Source: Arthrobacter oryzae (lineage in GTDB: Bacteria > Actinomycetota > Actinomycetes > Actinomycetales > Micrococcaceae). From it: a DNA stretch of 64,000 nt. Shown in pieces: positions 17,655 through 27,267 of the stretch. Position 1 is the stretch's first letter. Each line of letters begins with the position of its first letter. The notes beneath the pieces are model-generated. The model worked only from the letters and a program-made list of their open reading frames with translations. It searched no databases and was not told the origin of the DNA. A program made the position numbers and the translations under genes. Location of the stretch: assembly GCF_030812315.1 (NCBI RefSeq), contig NZ_JAUSSM010000005.1, forward strand, positions 186,001-250,000, read 5' to 3'.

Positions 17655-18557
17655 ATGGCAGTAGTCGGCTGGATCGGTCTGGGGAACATGGGTGGGTCCA
17701 TGTCAGCAAACCTGGCAAAAGCCGGGCATGAGGTCCGGGGATTCGACCTCAACCCCGAGGCGGTGGCAGCTGCCGAAGCCGGCGGTGTGAAGCCCGTGGC
17801 GAGCATTGCCGATGCGGTGGACGGGGCCGACGTCGTGTTCACGATGCTGCCGAAGGGCGAGCACGCCCGTGCCGTGTACCTGGGCGAGGACGGGGTCCTG
17901 GCCCACGCCGATACCCGTACGCTCCTGGTGGATTCCTCCACCATCGATATCGCCTCCGCCCAGGCGCTGCACGACGCCGCCGCTGCCGCCGGCTTCCGCT
18001 TCGTGGACGCCCCGGTCTCAGGCGGCATGAGCGGTGCGAAGGCCGGAACACTCACCTTCATGATCGGCGGCGAGGCGGGGGCCGTGGCCGAGGCCACCGA
18101 CTACATCCGTCCCATGGCTGGCAATGTCATTCCCACCGGCGGCGCCACTACGGGGCAGGCAGCGAAAATCTGCAACAACCTGATGCTCTTCATCAACCTT
18201 GCCTCCACCGCCGAGGGAGCCGTGCTCGCCGATCGCCTGGGCCTGGACAAGCAGGTCTTCTGGGACATCGCCTCGGTGTCCTCGGGAGACAGCTGGGCGC
18301 TGCGGACCTGGTATCCGGTGGGCGGCGTGGTTCCCACCGCCGCCTCCAACAATGACTTCGCCCCTACCTTCACCACCGAGCTCGCCAACAAGGACATCGG
18401 CCTGGCGATCAGTGCTGCCCGCGACACGGGCACGCCGCTGGAAATCGGCGAGCACGTGCAAACCCTCTTCCAGCGGCTCATCGATTCGGGCCAGTCCGGC
18501 AAGGACTGCTCGATGATCATCAAACTCGTCGACGGCTCGCTCGAGACCGCCAACTAG
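17655..18557 (+). CDS. mmsB: 3-hydroxyisobutyrate dehydrogenase
   Basis: 300 residues from the ATG at 17655, chosen because AAAGGAG stands 8 bases upstream; the frame is open to 17592. The N-terminal Rossmann motif WIGLGNMGGSMSANLAKAG, the substrate-binding VDAPVSGGMSGAKAGTL, and the catalytic lysine in AAKICNNLML are all present. It oxidises 3-hydroxyisobutyrate to methylmalonate semialdehyde in valine degradation. mmsA follows by 32 bp and uses the product. Confidence 0.95.
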   Translation: MAVVGWIGLGNMGGSMSANLAKAGHEVRGFDLNPEAVAAAEAGGVKPVASIADAVDGADVVFTMLPKGEHARAVYLGEDGVLAHADTRTLLVDSSTIDIASAQALHDAAAAAGFRFVDAPVSGGMSGAKAGTLTFMIGGEAGAVAEATDYIRPMAGNVIPTGGATTGQAAKICNNLMLFINLASTAEGAVLADRLGLDKQVFWDIASVSSGDSWALRTWYPVGGVVPTAASNNDFAPTFTTELANKDIGLAISAARDTGTPLEIGEHVQTLFQRLIDSGQSGKDCSMIIKLVDGSLETAN

Positions 18558-18589
18558 CTTCAGCCGGCATCACGAAAAGGACTTTCCCC

Positions 18590-20074
18590 ATGCAACGCAT
18601 TCCGCACTTCATCAACGGCGCCCTGATCAGCGACGCCGACCGCTTCGGCCCCGTCTTCAACCCCGCCACCGGCGCCCAGGAAAAGGAAGTGGCCCTGGCC
18701 TCCGCCGCCCGGGTGGAGGAAGCCATCGCCGCCGCCCAGGCCGCCCTGCCGGGCTGGCGGGCCACCAGCCTGGCCAGGCGCACCAACATCTTCTTCCGCG
18801 TCCGGGAACTCCTGACGCAGCGCAAGTCCGAGCTGGCCGCCATCCTGACCAGTGAGCACGGCAAAGTACTTTCCGATGCCGAGGGCGAAATCTCCCGCGG
18901 CCTGGAAAACATCGAGTTCGCCACCGGGCTTTCCCACATGCTCAAGGGCGAGCGTTCGGAGCAGGTTTCCAGCGGCGTGGACGTCCACTCGGTCCGCCAG
19001 CCCGTGGGCGTGGTCGCCTGCATCACGCCGTTCAACTTCCCCGCCATGGTGCCGCTGTGGATGATCGGCAGTGCGCTGGCATGCGGAAATACGGTGCTCC
19101 TGAAGCCCAGCGAGAAGGACCCGTCGTCGGCCGTTTTTATTGCTGAAGTCTTCGCCGAGGCGGGCCTGCCGCCGGGGGTCCTGAACGTGGTCCACGGCGA
19201 CAAGGAGGCTGTGGACGTCCTGCTGGAACACCCCGGTGTGAAGGCCGTCAGTTTCGTGGGATCCACGCCCATTGCGCAGTCCATCTACAAGCGGGCGGCC
19301 GACCATGGCAAGCGCGTCCAGGCGCTCGGCGGTGCCAAGAACCACATGGTGGTCCTGCCGGACGCAGACCTGAATATGGCGGCAGACGCGGCCGTGTCGG
19401 CCGCGTACGGCTCGGCGGGGGAACGGTGCATGGCCGTGTCCGTGCTGGTGGCGGTGGGCAACATTGCCGACGACCTCGTATCGGCGATCAGCAGCCGCAT
19501 GGCGACCCTGAAGATCGGCCCCGGCACGGACCCCTCCTCGCAGATGGGGCCACTGATCACCAAGGAACACCGGGACAGGGTCGCTTCCTACGTTGCCGGC
19601 GCTGAAGACGAAGGTGCCACCGTCGTCGTGGATGGCCGTTCGCAGCAGTTCGACTCCGACGGCTTCTTCATCGGGGTCAGCCTGGTGGACCACGTGAAGC
19701 CGGGCATGAAGGTGTACGACGACGAAATCTTCGGCCCCGTGCTGTCGGTGGTCCGCGCGGACAGCTACAGCGACGCCGTCAGGCTGGTGAACGACAACGA
19801 ATTCGGCAACGGCGTGGCGATCTTCACACGCGACGGCGGGGCAGCCCGCCAGTTCGAGTTCGACGTCGAGGCCGGCATGGTGGGCGTCAACGTGCCGATC
19901 CCGGTTCCGGTGGGGACGTTCTCCTTCGGCGGCTGGAAGAACTCGCTGTTCGGCGACACCCACATGTACGGCCCGGACAGTATCCGCTTCTACACCCGCG
20001 GCAAGGTGGTGACCACGCGCTGGCCGGATCCGTCCACCTCAGTGATTGACCTCGGCTTCCCGCAGGTCGACTAG
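18590..20074 (+). CDS. mmsA: CoA-acylating methylmalonate-semialdehyde dehydrogenase
   Basis: 494 residues, an aldehyde dehydrogenase superfamily member. It converts methylmalonate semialdehyde, and often malonate semialdehyde, to propionyl-CoA or acetyl-CoA with NAD+ and CoA. The catalytic cysteine is in GSAGERCMAVSV, the NAD+ site in VSFVGSTPIAQ, and GVVACITPFNFPAMVPLW is the cofactor-binding region. It forms the mmsB-mmsA operon and ends at a terminator (20107-20154). Confidence 0.96.
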   Translation: MQRIPHFINGALISDADRFGPVFNPATGAQEKEVALASAARVEEAIAAAQAALPGWRATSLARRTNIFFRVRELLTQRKSELAAILTSEHGKVLSDAEGEISRGLENIEFATGLSHMLKGERSEQVSSGVDVHSVRQPVGVVACITPFNFPAMVPLWMIGSALACGNTVLLKPSEKDPSSAVFIAEVFAEAGLPPGVLNVVHGDKEAVDVLLEHPGVKAVSFVGSTPIAQSIYKRAADHGKRVQALGGAKNHMVVLPDADLNMAADAAVSAAYGSAGERCMAVSVLVAVGNIADDLVSAISSRMATLKIGPGTDPSSQMGPLITKEHRDRVASYVAGAEDEGATVVVDGRSQQFDSDGFFIGVSLVDHVKPGMKVYDDEIFGPVLSVVRADSYSDAVRLVNDNEFGNGVAIFTRDGGAARQFEFDVEAGMVGVNVPIPVPVGTFSFGGWKNSLFGDTHMYGPDSIRFYTRGKVVTTRWPDPSTSVIDLGFPQVD

Positions 20075-20106
20075 GCGTCACGCTGGGCAGGCCATCTGCC
20101 TGCAGC

Positions 20107-20154
20107 AAACAGCCCGTGCCCCGACCGCCAAAGCAGTCGGGTCGCGGGCTGTTT
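20107..20154 (+). terminator. Terminator after mmsA
   Basis: AAACAGCCCG (20107-20116) pairs perfectly with CGGGCTGTTT (20145-20154). An inner CCGAC/GTCGG pairing extends the stem. The final TTT forms part of the stem. Confidence 0.75.
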
Positions 20155-21062
20155 CAGGAACTTATCCGGTCCTTGGCCTCGGTGCGCCCCTGCAGCGGGA
20201 GTGCTGCCCTCATTGACCAGCTGCGGGACTTGGAGGATCTGAAGTCGGCCGCGGCGGGGCTGCAGGCCAGCTTCTCGGTGGCGTTCCGTCCAGCAGCGCT
20301 GCGCTCAAGCCGAAGCAGGGCTTCCCGAGGATGAGTTGGGCAAAGGTGTTGCCGCCCAGATCGCTCTGGCCCGGCGTGAATCCCCGGCCCGCGGCGGATG
20401 GCTTCCGGGACTAGCCAAAGCCCTCGTAAAGGAGATGCCCCGCACGTTGGCTGCCCTGCACAACGGACAGCTCAATGAATGGCGTGCCACGCTGCTGGTC
20501 AAGGAAACAGCCTGCCTGTCCGCTGCCGACCGGTGTGCCGTCGACGAACAGCTCGCCGCGGACACCGGGACGTTGGCCGGCGCCGGCCGGCTCTACACCG
20601 CCCCCGGGGACCGGTGAGCTGGTAGCAATGGATTCCCGGGCCCGGCTCTTCCCGGCCGGACTGCGCCGCTTCATCCAGGCCCGGGACGACACGTGCCGCA
20701 GACCCTACTGCGATGCGCCGATCCGCCACCACGACCACATCCTCGCGTGGCATCACGGAGGGCCCACCAGCCACAGCAACGGCAGCGGACTCTGCGAATC
20801 CTGCAACCACCAAGGAATCACCCGGCTGGCGCTCCGAACCACGCCCCGGCCCCGGCACACCCTGCAAATCCGCACCGCGACCGGGCACACCTACCAATCC
20901 ACCGCGCCGCCACTGCCGGGGACACCGGCACTTGGGATGGAACCGGCGGGCTCGCGGGTGCCCGGATCGATGCTGCCCGTCAACCGTCGCAGGAGACGCG
21001 AATTACTCCACCGTGCCAAAGTCCTGAAACGCACCCGCTTCAGCAACTCGCTGGCGGCCTGA
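20155..21062 (+). pseudogene. Decayed DUF222/HNH endonuclease (13E12 repeat-type) gene
   Basis: Three reading frames together spell one DUF222-HNH protein. The first (to ~20290) reads LIDQLRDLEDLKSAAAGLQA. The second (~20290-20605) contains QAEAGLPEDELGKGVAAQ and [18 protein letters not shown]. The third (~20610-21062) has LYTAPG then [20 protein letters not shown] and the HNH part [15 protein letters not shown] with [11 protein letters not shown]. There is a frameshift near 20290 and an extra G in the GGGG at 20606-20609. The central ~200 residues expected between GTLAGAG and RLYTAPG are missing, and no start is seen. The family is multi-copy in actinobacteria; its biological role is unclear. 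Confidence 0.85.
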
Positions 21063-21100
21063 CGAGAAACTGTCCTGAGGAGAAACGGGAGATTGGGCGT

Positions 21101-21658
21101 CTAGCCCTTCATGATCTCGTCGCGCCGGGCCATGTATTCCTCCATGGCGATCTCGCCGTTGCTGTACTGCTGGTCCAGCTCGGCCAGTTTCCGCGCGCGG
21201 AAACCCTGGGGAGCCGACGGCGGCGGGGGAGTTGCCGGGGCGGACGGCTGCTGCTGTTGCTGGCGTGACTGGTTGGCCGGGTATTCCGGGCTGTCCTCGT
21301 ACGGCACCTGGCCGGGGCCGCCCGGAGCCGGGTACCCGCCAGTCGGGTGGCCGGGGTTTTGGTAGCCCGGATTCTGGTAGTCAGCGGTCGGGTGACCCGG
21401 GTTCTGGTAGGGCTGGTCCAGCGGGGGCTGCTGAGGCCCGCCGAGCTGCCGGAAGCCGCCGCCGAAGTAGTCCTGCTGGGTGTAGCCGTCCCGGGGCTGG
21501 TTGTTCGGGCGGCCCGGCTGCTGGCCGGGGAACTGGCCGGGGTACTGTCCGTTGAAACCCTGGTTTTGGTTCCTGCCCCGGACGGACTTCCGGTACATGC
21601 GCATGGCGAAGGGAATCAGGAACGACAGGATGATGATCCAGAAGAACATGTTACTCAC
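21101..21658 (-). CDS. Membrane-anchored SHOCT-domain protein
   Basis: 185 residues from the GTG at 21658, which has GAGAGG 9 bases upstream; an ATG at 21649 is an alternative. It has one N-terminal membrane helix (MFFWIIILSFLIPFAM), then a Gly/Pro/Gln/Tyr-rich low-complexity linker with repeated NPGHPT-like units. The C-terminal SHOCT domain is RKLAELDQQYSNGEIAMEEY. SHOCT is thought to mediate oligomerisation. The function is unknown. Confidence 0.85.
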   Translation of the reverse strand: MSNMFFWIIILSFLIPFAMRMYRKSVRGRNQNQGFNGQYPGQFPGQQPGRPNNQPRDGYTQQDYFGGGFRQLGGPQQPPLDQPYQNPGHPTADYQNPGYQNPGHPTGGYPAPGGPGQVPYEDSPEYPANQSRQQQQQPSAPATPPPPSAPQGFRARKLAELDQQYSNGEIAMEEYMARRDEIMKG

Positions 21659-21733
21659 GGTGGAGGGCCTCTCAGAAGTGTCCCTTAAGTTTAACCCCGG
21701 CAGCCAAGCCCGGCGTTTGGCCGTTCTGGCCAC

Positions 21734-22882
21734 CTATTTCCGGACCACCGGCATTTCCAGGAACTTCCCGTAGGCCTCAACCGCCTCATCGATAGCGCGG
21801 TTGGTCGCTCGGTTGCCGCCATTGCCGGGGTCCGGTCCGGTGCGGATGTCCAGCTCGCAGTTTCCGCCGGCCAGGACATGGCGCCAGGATCCGATCATGC
21901 GGCCATCCCGGAGCACAACGTGCATGGGGGCGTCCCGCTCGGGCATTGCCGGGGCCGTGCCGCCCAGGAAGTGCCGTGTGCGGGAATAGCCCATCACGTA
22001 TTCGTCGTAGCACTGGATCAGGTCGATCCGGGGCTGGCCACCTTCCGCAGGCTCCGGCTGCGGGTTCAGCTGGGAATGAAGCGGGCTGAAAGGAACCGGG
22101 CTGAAATGAACCTCCATACCGTCCAGCGCGGCGGTCTCGAGCGAGTCGGGGTCGCTTTCCAGCGCCTGTGCCAGCCCGAGCCTGACGTCCGTGACGGTGA
22201 GCCCGGACCAGTCGGCGCAGTCTTTGGCGGTGGCGGGCCCGCGGCTTTGGAAATAGCGCCGGACGAGTTCAGCCAACGCCGCGGGACGGTCGGCGGGCGC
22301 GCCGGGTGCCGCCGGGACACGTTCGTCGAACAGGGCGTAGGTCTGCCGGAGCGCACCGCCCTTGCTGCGGACTGGCGTTCCGCTGGTCAGGACCCCGCTG
22401 ATCTCCGCGTGCATGATCAGGTACGCCAGCTCCAGGCCCTTGCCCGCAAAACCGCTGCGCTGCAGTTCCGCCGCCAGCTGCTCCCGGGTCTTGTGGGCGC
22501 CGCCGGCCACGGCAGCGGCCAGGACTCCAGCACTCCGCGACGCCCTCTCGGCGTCAATGCCGGTCTGCCGGTACATGCCCTGGTTTCCCCGATGCAGCCG
22601 CGGTGCGGACAGCGCCAGGAGCCAGCGGAGGTCGTCGCGGTGCACAAAGTGCCAGGTGGGCCGCAGGATGTGCGTCCTGAGGATCCGGCCGTCGGCCACC
22701 GCCTGTTCGACGTCGGCAGCGGAGGCTCCTGCAGTGCGTTGCGCCAAGGACCAGCGCGCATAGGGGAATTCCTGGGACTGCACGGCCAGGAGGTTCTTCA
22801 GCGCGGCTTCCGGCGAGGATGCGTGGGGCGGGCGCAGCTGCTGCCGTCTTAGCCTCAGCCTGACGACGTCGTCGGAGTCCAC
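21734..22882 (-). CDS. Winged-helix DNA-binding (AlkZ/YcaQ-like) protein
   Basis: 382 residues starting at GTG 22882. The N-terminal block LAVQSQEFPYARWSLAQR and ILRTHILRPTWHFVHRDDL match the HTH_42 family that includes AlkZ and YcaQ DNA glycosylases. The QxQ catalytic pattern of the AlkZ group may correspond to AVQSQ. It starts 7 bp after the SGNH hydrolase stop, so the two are probably cotranscribed. DNA repair activity is inferred from the family only. Confidence 0.82.
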   Translation of the reverse strand: MDSDDVVRLRLRRQQLRPPHASSPEAALKNLLAVQSQEFPYARWSLAQRTAGASAADVEQAVADGRILRTHILRPTWHFVHRDDLRWLLALSAPRLHRGNQGMYRQTGIDAERASRSAGVLAAAVAGGAHKTREQLAAELQRSGFAGKGLELAYLIMHAEISGVLTSGTPVRSKGGALRQTYALFDERVPAAPGAPADRPAALAELVRRYFQSRGPATAKDCADWSGLTVTDVRLGLAQALESDPDSLETAALDGMEVHFSPVPFSPLHSQLNPQPEPAEGGQPRIDLIQCYDEYVMGYSRTRHFLGGTAPAMPERDAPMHVVLRDGRMIGSWRHVLAGGNCELDIRTGPDPGNGGNRATNRAIDEAVEAYGKFLEMPVVRK

Positions 22883-22889
22883 CTGTGCG

Positions 22890-23753
22890 CTACTTCCGCC
22901 CGGGCTCTAGTCCCGGGACCTCGCCCGACCCCAGCGGCATCCCGGGACCGAAAGCCGGCCCCGGCGTGGGCCGCTTGGCAGTGATGCCGTCCCCGGAGGA
23001 CTGGTGGCGCAGCCGGCGGACAACCCACGGAACAAAGTATTCGCGTGCCCACACCAGGTCGCCGGACCGCGCCTCGCGCCAGGTGCGCTGGGGGAGTGGC
23101 TTAGGGGAGAGCGGCTCCAGGGTGTGTTGGATGTTGAGGGAATCCAGCACCATGGCCGCGATGGTGTGGTGGCCCAACGGCGAGAAGTGCAGGCGGTCCT
23201 GATCCCACATCTGCGGATCGCCGAGCTGGCGCAGCGACCACATGTCGGCGATGACGGCGTCGTGCCGTGCCGCAACGGTTCGCAGGTTCTCGTTGTAGAT
23301 GGCGATCTTGCTGCGGAGCCTGCCGAGGACGGAGGATCCGGTGTCCGGGCCGTTGAACAGGACAACGGTGGCGCCGCCGAGGCTGAGGATATGCACCACC
23401 GAATCGAGCTTTTCAGCCAGCGCATCGGGGTCGCCGCCGGGCCGGATGAGGTCGTTGCCGCCCGCGGACAGCGTCACCAGATCCGGTTTGAGGGCAAGGC
23501 ACGGTGCAAGCTGCTGATCCACGATCTGCTCCAGGAGCCGTCCGCGCACGGCCAGGTTCGCGTAGGCGAAATCAGCGTGGCCACGGCTCAGTTCCTCGGC
23601 CACCCGGTCGGCCCAGCCGCGGTGCCCGCCGGGGCTTCCGGGCTCAGGATCCCCGATGCCTTCCGTGAAGGAATCGCCCATGGCCACGTACCGGCCCCAG
23701 GGGTGCGCGTCGACAGTGTCCTGCGGGTTCGGAATGGCTTCAGTTTCGCTCAC
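22890..23753 (-). CDS. SGNH/GDSL-family hydrolase
   Basis: 287 residues from the GTG at 23753; AGG lies 8 bases upstream. The nucleophile block I is YVAMGDSFTEGIGDP, block III is SAGGNDLIRPGG, and block V with the catalytic Asp/His is DRLHFSPLGHHTIA. No signal peptide is seen, so it is probably cytoplasmic. SGNH enzymes act as esterases, lipases or deacetylases; the substrate is unknown. It is divergent from the carboxylesterase gene and upstream of the AlkZ-like gene. Confidence 0.9.
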   Translation of the reverse strand: MSETEAIPNPQDTVDAHPWGRYVAMGDSFTEGIGDPEPGSPGGHRGWADRVAEELSRGHADFAYANLAVRGRLLEQIVDQQLAPCLALKPDLVTLSAGGNDLIRPGGDPDALAEKLDSVVHILSLGGATVVLFNGPDTGSSVLGRLRSKIAIYNENLRTVAARHDAVIADMWSLRQLGDPQMWDQDRLHFSPLGHHTIAAMVLDSLNIQHTLEPLSPKPLPQRTWREARSGDLVWAREYFVPWVVRRLRHQSSGDGITAKRPTPGPAFGPGMPLGSGEVPGLEPGRK

Positions 23754-23829
23754 GTGTCCATCCTGCCTCGTTAGTGCAAAGCTACGCCACCGTAGGTTGT
23801 TACCCGAGGGTAACTGTAAGAATGGACCC

Positions 23830-24480
23830 ATGACTGAAGCCGACGTTTCCACTGCCCCTGTTGTCCTGTGGTCCACTCCTGACGAAGCGCGCTCGGGAAA
23901 GCCCCTACTGGTCCTGTTGCACGGTTACGGTGCGAACGAACAGGACCTGCTCAGCCTGGCCGATCTGCTGCCCGGCGATTTCGCGGTAGCGTCCGTGCGT
24001 GCCCCCATCGCCATGGGTCCGGGCTTCACCTGGTTCCCATTGACGGACTCCGCGGACTATTCCCTGGACGCGGTCAAGACTGCCGCCGGCTTCGTGCTGG
24101 ACTGGCTCGACGGCGTCAAGGGCAACCACTCCTCCGTCACGCTCCTCGGGTTCTCCATGGGCATGGCGATGGCCACCACGCTGCTGAGGCAGCGCCCGGC
24201 CGACTTCGCCGCCGTCGTCGGACTCTCCGGGTTTGTGGTGAATGCCGGAGCGGACCCGAGCTTCCACGACGACGAACTGGACGGCAACGTGCCGCTGTTC
24301 TGGGGCCGTGACCAGCAGGACCCCGTCATCACCCAGGACAAGATCGAATACACCATGGGCTGGGTGCGGAACCACGTGAAGCTGACGAAGGTCCTCTACA
24401 CGGGGATGTGGCACGGGATCAACCAGCAGGAGATTGGCCACGTCTCGGAGTTCCTCACCCACGAGGTGCTGAAAAAGTAG
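23830..24480 (+). CDS. Alpha/beta-hydrolase, phospholipase/carboxylesterase family
   Basis: 216 residues from the ATG at 23830. The oxyanion loop is LLVLLHGYGANEQDLL, the nucleophile elbow is LLGFSMGMAMA, the acid is probably the Asp of DQQDPVI, and the histidine is in GMWHGINQQE. It matches the YpfH/carboxylesterase-2 group. It is convergent with the S4-domain gene (1-bp gap). Confidence 0.9.
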   Translation: MTEADVSTAPVVLWSTPDEARSGKPLLVLLHGYGANEQDLLSLADLLPGDFAVASVRAPIAMGPGFTWFPLTDSADYSLDAVKTAAGFVLDWLDGVKGNHSSVTLLGFSMGMAMATTLLRQRPADFAAVVGLSGFVVNAGADPSFHDDELDGNVPLFWGRDQQDPVITQDKIEYTMGWVRNHVKLTKVLYTGMWHGINQQEIGHVSEFLTHEVLKK

Positions 24481-24481
24481 T

Positions 24482-24718
24482 TCAGGAACCGGCAGGCGTT
24501 GAAATACGCACGGTCCGGCCGTTCACTGTGACGGTGTCGCCGTGGTGGAGCTGCCTGCCACGGCGGTCGTCTATCTCGCCGTTGACCTTGACCAGCCCGT
24601 TCCTGATCAGCTCCGCAGCCTCGACGCCGTCCTCTACGAGGCTGGCCAGTTTCAGGAGCTGGCCCAGGCGGATCATGTCGTCGCGGATGGGGATCTCTTC
24701 GATTTCCGGGTTGCTCAT
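24482..24718 (-). CDS. S4-domain RNA-binding protein (YaaA/YbcJ-like)
   Basis: 78 residues from the ATG at 24718. The S4 fold is evident: IRLGQLLKLASLVEDGVEAAELI, then GLVKVNGEIDDRRGRQL and DTVTVNGRTVRI. These small proteins bind RNA, probably ribosomal. The stop is one base from the convergent esterase stop. It is divergent from the DUF606 transporter by 33 bp. Confidence 0.88.
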   Translation of the reverse strand: MSNPEIEEIPIRDDMIRLGQLLKLASLVEDGVEAAELIRNGLVKVNGEIDDRRGRQLHHGDTVTVNGRTVRISTPAGS

Positions 24719-24751
24719 ACAAGCAATGATGCCTGACGTAAGGTGAATCCA

Positions 24752-25756
24752 GTGACCCACGCACCCCGTCTCCCACTCATTGCAGGACTACCGCTGGCTG
24801 TAGCCGCCGGACTCGCCATCCCCGTCCAGGGCCGGATCAACGGGGCCCTGGGCGCCCGCTTGAACGATGGCATAGCCGCCGCCGTGGTGAGTTTCACCAC
24901 GGGACTGGTCGTGATGACCGCGGTCTCGCTGGTCCTGCCGAGGGGACGCCGAGGACTGGCCCAGATCCTGCCCGCACTCCGGGAACGGCGGTTTCCGCCG
25001 GTGTACGTCATGGCCGGCGGCATCGGCGCCTTCTTCGTTTTTGCCCAGTCCTTCACTGTTGGCCTGCTTGGTGTTGCCCTCTTTACTGTTGCCACGGTCA
25101 CGGGGCAGACGCTGAGCGGGCTGCTGGTGGACCGGCTAGGTATCGGCCCCGCCGGCAAGAAGTCCGTCACCGGCATCCGAGTCCTGGGCACCGTGCTCAC
25201 GATCGCCGCCGTCGCCTGGGCCGTGTCCCCGCGGTTCGGCGGGGCTGGCGGTTCCGGCGCCGGGGGAGACGGCGCGGACCCGGCCAAGCTGCTGCTGCCG
25301 GTGCTCCTGCCCGTCATCGCGGGCTTCCTGATGAGTTTCCAGCAGGCAATGAACGGGACGGCCACAGTGCATTACGGCACACCCATCGCCGCAACCCTGG
25401 TGAACTTCATCTCGGGCGCCACCGTGCTGTGGCTCGCCTGGCTGATCAAGCTCGCTGTCGCGGGAGCCGGCAACGGACTGCCCGCTGAATGGTGGTACTA
25501 TCTGGGCGGTCCCATGGGGTGCGCGTTCATCGGCCTGGGCGCACTGCTGGTCCGGAGCCTGGGCGTGCTGGTCACCGGGCTGGGCATGATTGCCGGCCAG
25601 CTGTTGGGCTCGCTGGGCCTGGATCTGGCCTTTCCCGCACCCGGCACGGTGGTTGCCCTGCCCACCGTCCTCGGCACCGTCCTGACCCTCGGCGCAATTG
25701 TCCTGGCCACCCTGCCGTGGCCCCGCGGCGCCCTCAAGCGGCAGCCGGGCCGGTAG
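24752..25756 (+). CDS. DMT-superfamily transporter, DUF606 (YdcZ-like) duplicated type
   Basis: 334 residues from the GTG at 24752, picked over the GTG at 24743 because AAGG lies 8 bases upstream. There are about ten hydrophobic segments in two similar halves. Each half carries the DUF606 pattern: GLAIPVQGRINGALGARL in the first and SFQQAMNGTATVHYGTPIAA in the second. It is probably an inner-membrane exporter or importer of small solutes; the substrate is unknown. Confidence 0.86.
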   Translation: MTHAPRLPLIAGLPLAVAAGLAIPVQGRINGALGARLNDGIAAAVVSFTTGLVVMTAVSLVLPRGRRGLAQILPALRERRFPPVYVMAGGIGAFFVFAQSFTVGLLGVALFTVATVTGQTLSGLLVDRLGIGPAGKKSVTGIRVLGTVLTIAAVAWAVSPRFGGAGGSGAGGDGADPAKLLLPVLLPVIAGFLMSFQQAMNGTATVHYGTPIAATLVNFISGATVLWLAWLIKLAVAGAGNGLPAEWWYYLGGPMGCAFIGLGALLVRSLGVLVTGLGMIAGQLLGSLGLDLAFPAPGTVVALPTVLGTVLTLGAIVLATLPWPRGALKRQPGR

Positions 25757-25879
25757 GCTAGGACACGCAGCTTCCTGCACATCTTTCCTTCGTACCGCCC
25801 CGCCCGGCAACCAGCCGGGTACAGGGGCCTAGAAACCGCGCGGACCGCACCCAGCGGCCCAGTAGAAATTGGAGTTCCC

Positions 25880-27265
25880 ATGGCAGCAAAATCCGTTCTC
25901 GACCAGGTCATCTCCCTCTCCAAGAGGAGGGGCTTTGTTTTCCAGGCCGGTGAAATCTATGGTGGCTCCCGTTCTGCCTGGGACTACGGGCCCCTCGGCG
26001 CCGAGCTGAAGGAAAACATCAAGCGCCAGTGGTGGCAGTCGGTTGTCCGGGGCCGCGAGGACGTGGTGGGCCTGGATTCCTCGGTGATCCTTCCCCGGCA
26101 GGTCTGGGAAGCTTCCGGCCACGTGGAGGTCTTCTCCGATCCCCTGGTGGAGTGCCTCTCCTGCCACAAGCGCTACCGCGCCGACCACCTCGAAGAAGAG
26201 TACGAGGAAAAGAAGGGCCGTCCGGCCGAAAACGGCCTGAAGGACATCGCCTGCGCCAACTGCGGCACCCGTGGCGAATGGACCGAGCCGCAGGAATTCT
26301 CCGGCCTGCTCAAGACCTTCCTCGGCCCGGTGGCCAACGAGGAAGGCATGCACTACCTGCGCCCGGAAACCGCGCAGGGCATCTTCGTGAACTTCAACAA
26401 CGTGCTCACCACCTCGCGCAAGAAGCCGCCGTTCGGCATCGGCCAGATCGGCAAGTCTTTCCGCAACGAGATCACGCCCGGAAACTTCATCTTCCGCACC
26501 CGTGAGTTCGAGCAGATGGAAATGGAATTCTTCGTCGAGCCGGGCACGGACGAGCAGTGGCACCAGTACTGGATGAAGGAACGCATGGACTGGTACACCT
26601 CCCTGGGCCTCAAGGCTGAAAACCTTCGTTTCTTCGAGCACCCGCTGGAGAAGCTGAGCCACTACTCCAAGGGCACCACGGACATCGAATACCGCTTCGG
26701 TTTCCAGGGGTCCGAGTGGGGCGAGCTGGAAGGCATTGCCAACCGCACGGACTTCGACCTCTCCACGCACTCCAAGGCCTCCGGCCAGGACCTGAGCTAC
26801 TTCAACCAGGCCACCAACGAGCGCTACACCCCGTACGTGATCGAGCCCGCCGCCGGCCTGACCCGTTCCTTCATGGCGTTCCTCATCGACGCGTACACCG
26901 AGGACGAGGCCCCCAACGCCAAGGGCGGCGTAGACGTCCGTACAGTGCTGAAGCTGGACCCGCGCCTGGCTCCCGTCAAGGCCGCCGTGCTGCCGCTGAG
27001 CCGCAACGAGGACCTGTCCCCGAAGGCCAAGGCCTTGGGCACGCAGCTGCGCAAGAACTGGAACATCGACTTCGACGATGCCGGCGCGATCGGCCGCCGC
27101 TACCGCCGGCAGGACGAGATCGGTACGCCGTTCTGCATCACCGTGGACTTCGACACCCTCGAGGACCAGGCCGTCACCATCCGCGAACGCGACACCATGA
27201 GCCAGGAACGTGTCTCCCTGGACAAGGTGGAGGGCTACCTGGCCGCACGGCTGATCGGCGCCTGA
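25880..27265 (+). CDS. glyS: Glycine--tRNA ligase (alpha2 type)
   Basis: 461 residues, the single-chain glycyl-tRNA synthetase of actinobacteria. Class II motifs are visible: motif 2 in [19 protein letters not shown] with [12 protein letters not shown], and motif 3 in [17 protein letters not shown] likely zinc knuckle is [12 protein letters not shown] with CANCG. GGAG precedes the ATG. The GNAT gene begins 2 bp after the stop. Confidence 0.97.
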   Translation: MAAKSVLDQVISLSKRRGFVFQAGEIYGGSRSAWDYGPLGAELKENIKRQWWQSVVRGREDVVGLDSSVILPRQVWEASGHVEVFSDPLVECLSCHKRYRADHLEEEYEEKKGRPAENGLKDIACANCGTRGEWTEPQEFSGLLKTFLGPVANEEGMHYLRPETAQGIFVNFNNVLTTSRKKPPFGIGQIGKSFRNEITPGNFIFRTREFEQMEMEFFVEPGTDEQWHQYWMKERMDWYTSLGLKAENLRFFEHPLEKLSHYSKGTTDIEYRFGFQGSEWGELEGIANRTDFDLSTHSKASGQDLSYFNQATNERYTPYVIEPAAGLTRSFMAFLIDAYTEDEAPNAKGGVDVRTVLKLDPRLAPVKAAVLPLSRNEDLSPKAKALGTQLRKNWNIDFDDAGAIGRRYRRQDEIGTPFCITVDFDTLEDQAVTIRERDTMSQERVSLDKVEGYLAARLIGA

Positions 27266-27267
27266 GC

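Noticed and set aside
18560..19963. 467-codon minus-strand open frame over mmsA
   Set aside because: Antisense to a strongly supported aldehyde dehydrogenase.
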